This document shows, in pieces, positions 1 through 13,000 of a stretch of 64,000 bases of DNA. The notes under the pieces are model-generated. The model was not told where the DNA came from and made no database searches. It saw only the letters and a program-made list of their open reading frames with translations. The translations under genes and the position numbers were made by a program. The first letter of the stretch is position 1. Each line of letters starts with the position of its first letter. Source of the stretch: Gavia stellata (lineage: Eukaryota; Chordata; Aves; Gaviiformes; Gaviidae); NCBI RefSeq assembly GCF_030936135.1, contig NC_082595.1, positions 106,743,334-106,807,333 on the forward strand, read 5' to 3'.

Positions 1-2349
1 TTCCCAGGAAGCTTTTAGCAAATTCTCTTAGATGAAATTTTAAAACAAACCTGACAGAAGAGTCCTTCTTGTGGGTTCATTCACAGGTTGAATGAGCAAA
101 ACTTTTACATACTAGAGAATGTGTTGAAGTACAAATGCAAACTTAGTGGCCCTGGGTCCACTAATTTTGATGTTCGTTTGCCTGGAGACCCTTTAGGCTG
201 CTGGTGGTGCTATGGCAGCTGCTGACACACCAGAAATACCTGCAGGACTTTATAAACCCCAGGTTTTGTTGGGATGGAAACTAGAACAAGAAACATTTTC
301 AATGGGAGAAAACTCAAAATAAGGCAAAGCAGAAAGAGAAGGCTTTCTTACATATCTCCCCTTTACTGTGTGTTTGTAGATTGGACTTTTCCTTTGACTT
401 TTTTCTTAGTCCAGCGACTCAGCAGCCTTGTGACTTGTGACCTCTCCCTGCGGTCCCCCTGCACCAAGAGGGACCTTTCCATCCGTCACCCCCAGGCTGG
501 CTGCCTGCAGCAGGTCATCGGGCAGTCTCCCTGTCCCTGGGGAGGGATACTCTCTTGTTCTGCCCTTCCTTTCCTTAAACACCCCAGGAACGTCTCCCTC
601 CCTTCCCACCTCCCTCCCTGGCACGATGTGCTGGGGCCAGGAAAGATAAGCCTTTTCCTGCCGGCTCCCTTTGAAAGGAGTAGGCACTGTAGCGTAGTAC
701 AGCCAAAGAAAACAGGTGCTGCTGCCAAGAGGGTAATTAACAGGCATTACAAGGGTTGCAAAATACATCTGCAGTAATTCCAAGCTCCTTAATATTGCCA
801 GAACAGGGTTAAGTGCCCTTCATATGAGCAAGCTGCCCTCGTAAAAGTTAGTGCAGAAACAGGCTCTAGGCAGCATGAAACCTCTTCAGCTCCGTAGAGT
901 CATTCCCTTCAGGGGAGGCTTTGGCAATTGGAAAACTCCTTCCCTGGATTAATTCTTCAGTCTGTCAAAGTGACACCCATTTCTTTTTCATTCTTAGAGT
1001 TATCTTTCTTATTACTGTCCCTTTTGTGTATATCCCTCACTGCTTTTTCTCTCAAGCCCTGGAGTAACACATCAGACTTCTACTGCTTCCGTCCCGCACT
1101 TTGCTTGAAGTTTGCTGCTTCTGTTTTCCTCCTACAGAAGAAGATGTGGGCTGGACCCCTTGTATCATCAGTGGGTCTAAGAAAAGAAAGATCCCCTGCT
1201 CTAATAAAATATTTAATTTCTGGTCTAATAAAAGATACCACCTCTTCCTCCTAAAGCTGCCTGGCTAGTTAAAGCAGATTTGCGGGCAGTCTGCGGTGGG
1301 CTTGGTGGGTAACCGGAGCCACCATGCAACGTAAAATATAGGTAGAACTGCTTAATGAGGGGTTCAAAGGATGTGGTTCCCCACTTTGCCTGGCAAACAC
1401 GATAAGAGTTAATAAGGAATTTCAAGTGCTTCTCACCAGTTTGCTAATTAAGCTAACAAGAAAAATTCCGTTAAACCCGTGAGATTGGTCTGCACTGTTG
1501 TATGGACCTGTAGATCCATACATCACTCTGTGTGTTGATTGTGTTTGAGACATGGTGCCATGTCTCAGGACTCGGCTAGATGCCTCTCGTCCTTATTCTC
1601 TGTGTGTGGTTGCGTGAGGGATGGCTTGCTGGGTTACATGGCAAGGGGCCTGCATCCTGCATGAGATTTGGTGGAGGGGAAACAGGCTGGAGAAGAGGAC
1701 AAGGCTTCTGGTGGAGCGCTTCTGAAGACAGTGTCCACAGCTGAGTCGCTAATGGTCTGTGACCCTGGTCCCATGCACAGAAGACCAAAATGGTAAGGTC
1801 CCAGAGATAGAGAGGGGACATGGCATCGAGCTCGTGTGTGTGTGCATGCCAAGGGAGAGAAAACCAGCCCAGTGCACCTAGTTCCCAACATGAGTCTTGA
1901 CAGGACTGCAGCTGTCTCAGCCGAGAGTGGTTGCTCCCTGCCTGGCAGTGCCCCTGGGAAAAACGGCTGTTTCCCTGATTTCCTTCCTTTGGGGTTTTGG
2001 AGAATGTCCTGCTGAAGCTTTTATTTCTCTGCAGTGTTACTTTCATGTAAGCTCAGATCTGCCTCTCATCATGGCACTGCTGTTTCATGCAGCGTTTCCC
2101 AGTTTTTGGGAAAGAAAGAGCTTTCATAAGTGAAAGCAGCTTCATAGGCCCTAAATCCTAACAGGATTTTTATTTTGCTTCTCTATCTCTATATGTCATC
2201 GGGTCTTCTCAAACACTGTTTCAGACAGAGCAGTAAACTGGGACGCGGTGATGGCAGGCAATGCCCACACTTCATTGGTACCCACCCACAACACGACAAT
2301 GGTAAACGGAGACCTGCTTGACAGCTTGTTCCAGTAGCTGATTCCATGA

Positions 2350-2990
2350 CATTAGACCATCAGCTTAATTATACTGGGACGGATGAAAAGTCTGTTTATT
2401 CAGGTGTCTGTCTCGAATAGCAGCTATTAGTAGATGCTCAGTAACAGGGTGTGAGGAGCACACCCAGATGAGGGTATGCAGGCTTCTGCTTTAGCTTCCC
2501 AGCTTCTGGCCGTCAACAGTTTAGGGACTTCCTAGGCTGGAATTTGCACCCAGATGACCTGACTATGATAGCCTAATCCCTTTGTTTACTCGGTGTGTAA
2601 TTTTGGCTTCCACAGCATCCCACGGCAATGAATCCATAATTTAACCACAAACCATATGAAGAAAGCCAGCTCCTGATAGGTGCCCATTAGCTTTTACATT
2701 ATGAGAAACTGGGAATAATTATTCTCTTTTCACCTCTCCTGGGATCTAAGTCCACTTAGTCTCCTTTTATTGAAACTTTCATTCATGCTTGCTGCCCATT
2801 CCTTTGCCTTTTCTAGTTCACTATATCCTGCTGAGATGGAATGGGCAGATACACACATTAAATTGAAGATGTGGGCACAGGATGGGTTTAGATGTTTGCT
2901 GTCCTTTGTGTGCTCCTTTCCTAGCAAGATGAGAGCTCTAAATTAATTATTAGCACTTGTATAATAGATCTTGGGGTCATTTCAGAACGT
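2350..2990 (-). repeat. Ancient CR1/L3-type LINE fragment
   Basis: Read on the minus strand, the block resembles the C-terminal part of a CR1 [20 protein letters not shown] frame: a remnant translating as NKRRLSGLRSQER near 2735-2775, then a segment like GAACTCATTGCCACAGGATG near 2605-2640. It continues into the characteristic 3' tail of old CR1s, with GTCCCTAAAC and GCCAGAAGCTGGG near 2495-2530. It has many substitutions and no open frame. The ends are approximate. Confidence 0.8.
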
Positions 2991-5309
2991 GATTCTTCTA
3001 GGCTGCCTTCTTCTGTGATGTTTCTAGGTCTCCTCGTAGTTTAGACTCCCAAATGACTCCAGGTTACGCGCAAACTTTTAATTACTTCTTCTAAGGAATG
3101 AGTTAGGAATCTGTTTAAGGCCACACAATCTTACGTCTTCCTAAAAGCTGTATTGGGCTCTTCTTCAGTACATCCTATTTATCCACTACTAATCCTGGTC
3201 TTTGATAACACTTGTAAAAATTTGCTGAGCACTGGAATGACTCTTTGAGGCTTCCCAGGTCCTCCTTCAGGAGCCCTTTAGAAAGGCACCACGTTTGCCT
3301 GTCCATCCTCCTGTCGCTGAGGGTGATTTAACAGGTCACGGTAGGTAGTTCTGCAACTTCATATTTTAGTCCCTCTAGAGTTTTTAATTGAAATATTTAT
3401 CACTGTTTTACCTAGCACTTGTCTAAGTCTATTCTACTTAATACTTCCTTTGAAGCAAGGTCTCCGTGCATCACTCTCAGCGAAAGGCTCCAGGGTGGGA
3501 CTTGTCTTAAACTGATGTAATCGCTAACTCAGATTGCTTCCCCGCTTGGTTTCTTTACACCTTGAGCATTTATCAGGCTCAGCAACACACTGGGAGACTT
3601 CCTGCATCTGGTATGTTTGGAGAAGTCTTTATTATTGCGGATGGGGATTGCCTTTAGTAGTTTGATCCTCAAGCCCTTTTTAGTATTTTAATTTTACATT
3701 TAATTTATCAGATATCATATTTATTTATAATTTCCTGTTTGGACACAGAATTCTGCTTTCTGAAAGAGGTGTCTTTGAATATCCACCATCACTGCGCTGT
3801 TCAACAAAGGTGACTTGTTCTGGAGGTCCTTTATGGAGCTTTTTTAATTTCCACTTTGTTTAATATTGGTTTAATTTTAATTATTCTAAATAGATTGCAG
3901 GAAATTGGATGAGATTCGGAACCAGATTGTTTCTGTAGGTGTTTACAGGTAAGCAAGACATCCAAGCTTTACTGATGGTCCGTGGACACGTAGTCAGTCC
4001 TATCAGTGGAGTCTAAGGGCAGTTCAGCTCAGCTTCATAAAGGTGTGCAGTAGCTGGTCAGATGAATCAGTTTTTAGGCTCCCCTGACTGCATAGACTCC
4101 ATCTCTGTTGTCTATAATGGGAGCTTAGGCATCTTGCTCACATGTAATCATCTAAAAGAAAGCATTCCAATCTTTAATTGAGTGTGACCTTAATTGAATA
4201 ATTAAGTGTTATTGCAGGTTGCTATTAGTTGAAATTTAATTGTATTTTAAAATCAGTTTAAGTACATTTTAATGTTAATTTAAAATTTAAAAAAATCTGA
4301 TTTAAAACCAAACACAGTACAAATTCACTGATTTTTATCCAGCCTGATGATGAGGACGTGCTCTTATCTATAAAAAAGCAACCTTAGCAATTTAGCTATT
4401 ATTAAAACAATATTTTATGTATTATCACCTAGAGAGTTTAAACAGTCATTCTTTCTTTAATAACTTACAGTTGAAGGACACAATCAAAATTCAGTTGATG
4501 TCAAGAGGAATCTTTTCCTTGGCTTCAAAGAGCTTTTGATGAAGCAGACTTTACAATACGGACACAAACAAAAGAAATGGTTAAAGTCTATGGCACAAAC
4601 CATGTGAGCAAGGTGGATTCAAGGCTTTTCAGTACTCCAGGCAGATCAGCAGAAAACTTTTTCTCACCCTTGTCAGCAATGTAACCTGGAAAAGAAAATC
4701 AAGTTCCTCAATGTGTCTAGAGACTTTATGAAAGCCCTAAACCTTCCCATGTGTACAATGACTTTGCCAAAAGAAGGTGGCGTGCATATAAATGTAAATG
4801 CTGGGCTTTTGATTTCCAAAGCTTTTGCCTGTGAGCAGAAATTGCCTTGACTAAGAAAAAGATGCTAAAGATGCTTCATTTCCTAATTTGATTTTTTTAT
4901 GTCTAAATCTGACAGCCAGTAGACATTGCACATTTGTTTGCTAGTTTAGAGTATTTACAAATATCAGTGATCTTTTTCATAATGTAGGAATTCAGAAGTG
5001 AATGCTTATTGCTGAAAGTTTTGAGAGGGCTCTAGGATATTAGATTAAGGGAAAACAAAAGAATGATTTATAGCATCAGAAGTCTTCCCTGAATATAAGT
5101 CTCAAAAAACTCCATCTATTCTGCTCAAAGTTTGTTAGCTATTTTGATATTAGTCTTTGAACGCCCGTACAAGAAAGAAATCATTGGTATTAGCAGAACC
5201 TTTAAGCTAGGAAATAAAAGGAAAAAAGAACATTAAAAAGATGGAGGAATAGGGAGTTTTTGTTAAAAACATGTAGATTGAAATAGGTAAGATTATGGAA
5301 TTTTACAAT

Positions 5310-5515
5310 GTGGGTGCTTTGCTATGGCAGCCAAGGGATGGAGTAGATAATCCATCTCTTGGGATCTTTAAATCCAGGTAGGTTGTATTGTTTGAACTGT
5401 AACGTAATTCAAATATAAAATATTATTCTCAGAGAGGAATCTCTTCTACTCTGCAAGAGGTCAGGCAGGCTCCCGTGATGTTCCCTTCTGGTCTGTAAGT
5501 CTACAAATTTTGGTC
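5310..5515 (+). repeat. Decayed CR1/L3 3' end next to CYP39A1 exon 2
   Basis: Contains an ATCCATCTCTTGGGATCTTT segment (equivalent to the SPSL-IFK coding end of CR1), then GAGGTCAGGC and TTCCCTTCTGGTCTGTAAG, which match the usual pre-tail sequence of old CR1 copies. It lies about 160 bp before the exon 2 acceptor. The match is partial. Confidence 0.55.
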
Positions 5516-5673
5516 TGATTCATGTTCATCTTTGTGCACTTCTGAGCCAAGTTGTACAGAGAGCAGAAAGGACCAGGTCCTCCCTCCTGAGCCCTCAGCA
5601 ACACTGATGTCCTGTTGGGGCTCCTGTCAAACGTGTTAACAATATAGTAATACGAAATCTTTGTTTGTTCCAG

Positions 5674-5809
5674 CATGGGCCTGTATTCACAATAGTCGCT
5701 CTGGGAAAACGGTTTACTTTTGTGACTGAGGAAGAAGGAACTGAAGCATTCTTTAAATCTAAAGACTTAAATTTTGAACAAGCAGTACAACAAGCTGTCG
5801 AGAACGCAG
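5674..5809 (+). CDS. CYP39A1: CYP39A1 exon 2
   Basis: First coding exon in the window, 136 bp. The acceptor is TTTGTTTGTTCCAG and the donor AG/GTAAAT. It starts in phase 0 with [14 protein letters not shown] and ends one base into a codon. This is the beta-1 sheet region of the P450 fold, followed by VTEEEG, typical of CYP39A1. The preceding intron reaches beyond the window start. Confidence 0.93.
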
Positions 5810-7009
5810 GTAAATGACACCTAACTCTTTTTTAATGGAAATCAAATCTAGTTACCCAGGAACATTAAAGACCAATCCAAAGTCCATTGGCTTTTTGATC
5901 ATGCCTTAAATGCTTATCTTAACCTATGACCATGCTACGAAATGAAGGAGAAATGAAATTCCTTCATGTGGATCCAGCACTGTAAGCCTGCAAAATAATT
6001 TGGATTCAGTCGCAAGGGATCGAAGGTTTCTGAACCAGGGACTGTTATTACTTTTATCACCAGGCAACCCCAGTTTGAGATCAGGTCCTTTTCTGCAGAT
6101 AGACACTCCACCTAGATCTACTAGGTTTGGAGCAATAGTATGTTGTCCTATCACTTACTTTGAAAATCAGCTTCTAGCAATAATTAGTTGTTACCCTGTA
6201 GTACAACAGTCATTAGAAAGGGATGAGGTATATATCCCACCCGCAGTGGCATGCTCTCATCAGCTCTACACTTCGGCCACAACAACCCCAGGCAACGCTA
6301 CAGGCTTGGGGATGAGTGGCTGGAAAGTTCCCCTGCAGAAAAGGACCTGGGGGTGTTGATCGACACCCGGCTGAATATGAGCCAGCAGTGTGCCCAGGTG
6401 GCCAAGAAGGCCAACGGCATCCTGGCTTGCATCAGAAATGGTGTGGCCAGCAGGAGCAGGGAGGTGATCATGCCTCTGTACTCGGCTCTGGTGAGGCCGC
6501 ACCTCGAATACTGTGTTCAATTTTGGGCCCCTCACTACAAGAAGGACATTGAGGTGCTGGAGCGTGTCCAGAGAAGGGCGACGAAGCTGGTGAGGGGTCT
6601 GGAACACAAGTCTTATGAGGAGCGGCTGAGCGAGCTGGGGTTGTTTAGCCTGGAGAAGAGGAGGCTGAGGGGAGACCTCATCGCTCTCTCCAACTACCTG
6701 AAAGGGGGTTGCAGAGAGGTGGGTGTTGGTCTCTTCTCCCAAGTGACTAGTGACAGGACTAGAGGAAATGGCCTCAAGTTGCGACAGGGGAGGTTCAGGC
6801 TAGACATTAGGAAAAAGTTCTTCACTGAGAGAGTGGTGAAACACTGGAATAGGCTGCCCAGGGAGGTGGTAGAGTCACCCTCCCTGGAGGTATTCAAGGA
6901 GCGTGTGGATGTGGCATTGTGGGATGTAGCTTGATGGACATGGTGCTGTGTGGTGTTGGGTGGGTTGTGGCTTGTTATTGTTGTTGTGTGGCGTGGGTTT
7001 TGTGGTTGT

Positions 7010-7054
<45 letters not shown>

Positions 7055-10000
7055 TGGGTGTTTCCCCCCCCCCCCCCCCCCCCCCAGTTGGACTCGATGA
7101 TCTTACAGGTCTTTTCCAACCGTACTGATTCTGTGATTCTGTGATTCTGTGATTCTCATGTGCTTATATCCACGTGGAATCGCACAGACAGGAATTCTTT
7201 GAGTAGTTTGGCAATTTTGGACTGTGAAATGAGAGAGAAGCAAGCTGGCAGAGAGACAAAATCACAGAATGACAGAATCCCCACGGCTGGAAGGCATCGC
7301 TGGAGATCGCCTGGTACAAGCTCCTGCTCAGAGCAATGTCAGCGACAGCAGGTTGCTCAGGGTTGTGTCCAGCTGGGTTGTAAGTATCTCCAAGGATGGA
7401 GACTCCACAACCTCTCTGGGCAACCTGTTCCAGTGTTTGACCACCCTCACAATAAAAAACTTTCTTATGTCTCAGTGGAACCTCCCATATTCCCATTTGT
7501 GCCCATTGCCTCCTGCCCTGAGAAGAACCTGGCCCCAACTTCCCTACTCCCACCACCAGATATTTATCCACACTGATAAGATCCCCCTGAGCCATCTCTT
7601 CTCCAGGCTGAACAGTCCCAGCTCTCTCAGCCTCTCCTGGTATGACTGAGAGGATGTACTATATAGCATGAAGACCCAAGCTGTTTTTTCTTGGATTAAT
7701 TTATTTTTCATTTTGGTCAGTTTTGCAGAGTGCATGCACATCTCTGTACATCCACACTGAAGCTGGGAGATTGTTGAATCTGTGGATTGTTGATGCTGGC
7801 ACTGAAGCTTCATGAGGCAGGAAGATGTTACACAGACTAGTAGAAGCAGAGGGCTCACTAAAATCTTTACAGGGTTAGAACGAAGCTATCTGGGAATTTC
7901 ACTCTAGGAAAATGAGGGTTAAGGCATTTAAATTAGTCACAAGTTATGTGTAAAAATTTTCACTCTTTCAGTGAAAATCTACTTTGTCTCCTCTCCAAAA
8001 CATGTTTCTGTTTCTTTTTGTATTTAGTTTCTGTCCCTGCAGAAGCATTTTATCAGAACCATAGTAACCTCTACAGCATGATGAAGGGAAAAATGGGTCC
8101 TTCTAATCTGCACATGTTCACGGGCACTTTGTGTGAGGAACTACATGAGCACATGGCACACCTGGGCACAGAGGGCACAGGCGACCTCAATGACCTAGTA
8201 AGGTAAGGGAGTTTTGCAGCACATCTCTAACGCATGGGTATCCTATATGGGAGCAGAGATATTACCGTAAAGCAGCTGGAGCTCAGGCTCTCAAGTCTTA
8301 GAAAAGCTGTGTCAGGATGCTCATCACCGCTTCACAGTTTCAGGTGGCTCACAGAGTGGACAGGGTTTCATCTAAAGGTGTTTCACCCAGCTAGGAGAAA
8401 CATCTGAATTACCTATTTGGAAGAAAAAAGAAAACACAGCATCTTCCAACAAACCCTGTTTCCCAAATGAAGGGATAAAAGCTTCGCTTATTTACAAAGA
8501 ACTTACGAACAGACAAAATACTTGATCTTCAGCAGGATGAAAACTTTCCCTGGATGTTTTGGACCAACCCTGGCCCAAAACTTAAATAAGACTTCTGTAA
8601 CTGATCTTGCTGCCAGAACTTCATCCTTCATGTGAAAAAAATCCCTTAACTGACAGTTTCATGTGACAACAACAGAGCTTTTAACTCCTCCTCCTTCCTG
8701 ATCACCTGGGATAACCCCTGCATCTTGCCTGTCCATCAGGACTACAGTTGCCTTTGTCTTGGACCTATTTCTAAGACCTCCCATCCCAGTTGTCTTTTGC
8801 TGATGTTTCCTACATAATATGTCTAAGATGATACAGCTTTTTACTGCAGCTAAAACACTGAGCACCTGTCACTTCAATTACTCTCGTTTGGATTAGCTGG
8901 GGGAAAATGTGGTGGGAAGAGGCTTTGAAACCTCCCAGCCCTCAGTCCCACTGGTCTCAACAATGGGGTGCAACCCCCCACATCCCATGGTGTTCCCCCA
9001 GTTGTCTTCTGAGATCAGTCACGTCTGCTCTAGCCATAGGCTAGATGATAAACTACGGAATCCATAAGAGACGTCCACAGTAAATCTGTGCTGTGCGTCA
9101 TCTGTTCTTACGGTTTTGCCAAGCAAGGCGGGGTAAAAGGATTGGAATGCAATGTCCTGGGTAACTGTTATTTAGCTGCCTCTACGTCAAATCCATGGAG
9201 CCAGCAGGTGGCTCCGTCCTCCTTACGATGTTTTGAAAAGCAAAGAAGTGAAAGAGCTATTGCTTGAAATATATATTTAGCAGTAGCTGGAACCCAGCAA
9301 AGACCGCGTAAGGGTTTCTCGGAGCTACAGAGTACGGGTGAAGTAGTCTGGGAAAGGAGCTCAGAGTTTGCAGGATAATGGAGGAGCAAACAGGGGAGTG
9401 AGACAAAAAGAAAACAAAACAGCATTGTTCAGTCAAAGCCGCAGCCAGAGGAAGGATTTCTTGGGATGTCTGGTTGCAGAAGGGGTTGTGCAATGCCCAG
9501 GAGGTCCACATGAGTTACCCTGAAATAACCACGGGTGGTTAATGGGGAGAAGGGGACCTCAGCGCCCAGAGCCTTTCTGCCACTGCTCAAATGACCAAAC
9601 ACTAACTGATGAAGCTCAGCCACCTGCAGAGGACTAGCCTGATGTCCGTGTGTCTCCCAGGCTCTGCTTAAAATCTGCAATAAGGGTGTGAGTGAGGTAT
9701 GAGCATTGTGCCAGCCCTTCCATACTGGCGGGACGCTTGAGTCCCGCACTTCTAGTGCTGGCGATTCAACATGCGCCCTGACCTAAAACTGCTGCAACAG
9801 CTTCCCTGTGGCCTGTAAATCATGGGTATCTTGTCCTTGCAGGCATGTTATGTATCCAGCGGTGGTGAACACTTTGTTTGGGAAAGGCATCTGCCCGACA
9901 AGTCAGAGTGAAATCAAGGAGTTTGAAGAACATTTTCAGAAGTACGATGAGGACTTCGAATATGCTTCTCAGATGCCCGAGTGCTTCCTGAGGTAACGGG

Positions 10001-13000
10001 GCAGAGATGATGCACGTGGTGTACCCATTACAGGTATTTTGCTTGCTGGGATATCAGCCGCAAGAGACATTTCCACTGGAGGATGGTGTGCTGTTTTTAT
10101 CAACAGTGCACCCTCGGGTCAGGCAGGCTTTCAGCTAGGTGCTTCAAAGACGTTCTGACCTTGTCTCATGCATTTTCCTGGCATAAAGCAGAAAGAACCT
10201 TGCTTAGGTGGGGCAGGGTCCATCTTGGACCTGTCAGGGAGCAGCAGAACTGGTCAAAGGGCAAAGGCCTGAGCCTAAACGTGAGTCCCAAGCTGAGGGG
10301 GTCCCCAACGAGGAATCTCTCTGCTCTTTGCCACACCTTAGCTGTTTTCCCAGCAGACTGATCCCAGGTTACATGGCTGCACTGTCACAGAGCTGACCTT
10401 GGGTAGAGGCAACCAAACTCCAAGGAAGGGAGCCTGTCAGTGCTCTCAGGATCATGACAGCACCTTAAGCACCGCAAAATAGCCTTCAGAAAGAACTAAG
10501 GATGCTCTAAAAATGTGGTCTTTATTTTCCCAGGGGAGGTCATTCTTGAAAAGGTTGACCTAAGCAATTGTCCAAAGCCACAATGAAATCCTGTGGTAGA
10601 ACAGATAGGAAAATCCAGGAGTCTTACAGTGACAGGTCCTGCCTGCAAGATGAGGGCTGGCAAGGTGAAGTCAACACTACTGTCAGTCAGATTGACACTT
10701 GACTATTCAGCAGCTGACTGCTGCCCAGGGGCTTTTGGAAAGAAAGCCAGGAGTCCTCCTCATGGAAAAGGAAACGTTGGTTTGTGCTGCCTCAGTTAAG
10801 TGCTTCTTGTTTGGTTGCTTTTCTTTACAGGAATTGGTCTAAATCCAAAAAATGGCTTCTAAAATTATTTGAGAAAGTAGTGTCAGATGCTGAAAGGACC
10901 AACCCTTCAGAGACCGCATCCAAGGTAAACAGCCAAGTCTATGAAAGAAGATGAATTCATTGTATATTCTGACTGAAGGAATGGAAGGCAGGAATTATTT
11001 CAATACTGGAAGAAATAAGCCAAGTATGTCAGCTTTGCTAGCTGTACCTTAATTGTCCAGTATTGGTGTCACCTACATTAGGTCAGACCCATAATTTTGA
11101 GTCCTACTCCTCAATTTAGTTTATTTCCTACAACTCTGAGAATTGACATCTTCCTCTGGGGAATTTTAAGCCAAGAGTTCAGAGCTATGACCCATCACCA
11201 GCCTCTGGTATCGCAGTTGCAGTGAGCAGTTGAAAGAGGTGAGAGAAAGACCTCTTCAGTTGTTTCTCTGAGGGCACCGCGCTGTGAAATCTCAAAACCT
11301 TATATGTACTATTTTTAAACCCTGGTGTAGAGTGAGAAGATCTTCCAGCAGCCAGACTAGTAGAAAATAGCAGATTACTGGATTGGAAGCCAAGTACCCT
11401 AAATATTGATTGTGTCAAAGCTGTGATAAGTTGTCCCCCTGGTTATTCTCCTCAGCTATGGCAGGAATTCTGTCTATACAGCTGACAAACGCGAGGGCAG
11501 ACTGGCCTGGGAATTTTGATCTGCCAAATGATTATAGAACAGCTCATTAAACAAACCAGGTTTTATTTAGACTCTGAAAGCTTTACATACCACAATTTCT
11601 TTCATAAAGTAAACCAGAATAATAGAAAGAAAGAGAGGGCTGGAGAGGGGATGGTGGGAGGTAAGAAGCTGCAGGAGGTAGGAGGCACGAACTTGGTGTC
11701 TTAGACTGGTCAGGAATTTGGAAAAAAGAGCAGTCATTTTTTATTCCAGGTCAGCCTTTTCCCCTCTGAAAAGTAGACAGGAAGCTTTGTCTTGAATGCA
11801 TGGTTGCCCTGTATTTAAGGAAATACTATAAACAAAAGCTGATCCTAGAACATTACACAGTTGCTATAGTTTCAAAGAATATCAAGCCACTGAAGTCACT
11901 GGTTAGGTCACTAACAAAGCACCCGGGAGTTTGCTGATATATCAGACCGTCTCTTCATAACAGCACCTTTTTGGCAGGAACAGAGAGAACATTTTCGTCA
12001 TTTCCATCCATTCAACTTGTTCAGTCCCATTTTCAGGTTCTTTAAAGCAAAGAAGTAGAGCAGGAATTAAAAAAGACTAGAGATTTCTTTTTTCTTTCCT
12101 CCACATACAAGCAACAATGGGGAGCAAGGGAACCAGATTCCCTAAAAACTTTAAGAAAATGGAGGGCAGTGCAAGTATTCAGTAGGGATTCACATGATGC
12201 ATTGACTTCTTCTGGCCCTCTGCCTATGAGTGAGTCTCTCTCTTAAGAGCTGTCATCTCTTCTTTGTGACTGCAAAAAAACCATAACTAACATTAGTTCT
12301 CTTTGATAAACTAGTCTTATGTTATATCCTTGAATTCTGGTAAGCCCTACCCTAAACTAGATTTTAATATATTTTTGGAAATACACATTATTATCTTTTA
12401 TTTATTACAGACACTACTGCAACATCTCCTGGATAACTTGCAAGGAAAACATCTAGCTCCCAATTATGGTCTCCTAATGCTCTGGGCTTCCCAAGCAAAT
12501 GCTGTCCCTGTAAGTACATCAGCTAGAGAAACACCTTCTCTTTATCCTGTTCAAAAGCCTGTATTTGGGAAGCAAACAAAGCCTTTGAACCAGAGGTCAC
12601 ACACACAGCATGTATTCCAAAGAAGGGATTATCACGCCCACATGCATCACTACAAATATACCAGCCTGCAATGTCACAGAAGCAATGACAAGAAAAGCTC
12701 TTCTTGTATTTTTCCTAAAGTATTACGTCCCCTACCATAAGATTTCGGGAACATATGTCTCATAGCTATTAAGATTACAGTCTTAAGCTGTGAAGAGCAT
12801 TTAACTCTATTTTGAAGCACTGTGGTTGTGTTATAGTAGAGAGTCTATTTTAAATTGCCTGGTGTTATCAACTGTAAAGAATATCAAAAGCATAATATAG
12901 AGTAACTTCATCTGTGTGTAAATCCTTGAGTGAAATTGGCTCTTTCGCTTTGGGGGACCTGCTGTACAAATGCCAGTGTTGCTTCGGGGGAAGAAAAGCA

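Larger units (their letters stand above)
1..5673 (+). other. Non-coding: most of CYP39A1 intron 1 (upstream extent unknown)
   Basis: No sequence resembling the missing CYP39A1 exon 1 (signal anchor plus proline-rich hinge) and no CpG island were found, so exon 1 and its promoter are inferred to lie before base 1. The stretch holds two decayed CR1/L3 copies (2350-2990 and 5310-5515, listed separately) and an AT-rich patch at 4180-4310. The moderate reading frames at 400-780 and 1580-2050 have no recognisable domains or splice context. Confidence 0.6.

Noticed and set aside
406-783. Overlapping open frames on both strands near the window start, considered as CYP39A1 exon 1 or an upstream gene
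   Set aside because: No hydrophobic anchor, no proline-rich hinge, no start region like the family, and no donor in the right phase.
3000-3480. Possible further ancient repeat right of the minus-strand CR1/L3 copy
   Set aside because: The texture suggests a decayed element, but no diagnostic segment was found that would support a call.
6694-7144. Frames with poly-Lys, poly-Phe or poly-Pro
   Set aside because: Produced by the T42 and C22 homopolymers in the CR1 3' UTR.
8659-8865. Minus-strand frame containing [12 protein letters not shown], faintly like the UMP synthase VVLLDREQGG motif
   Set aside because: Only about ten residues look alike and the surrounding sequence does not fit that enzyme.
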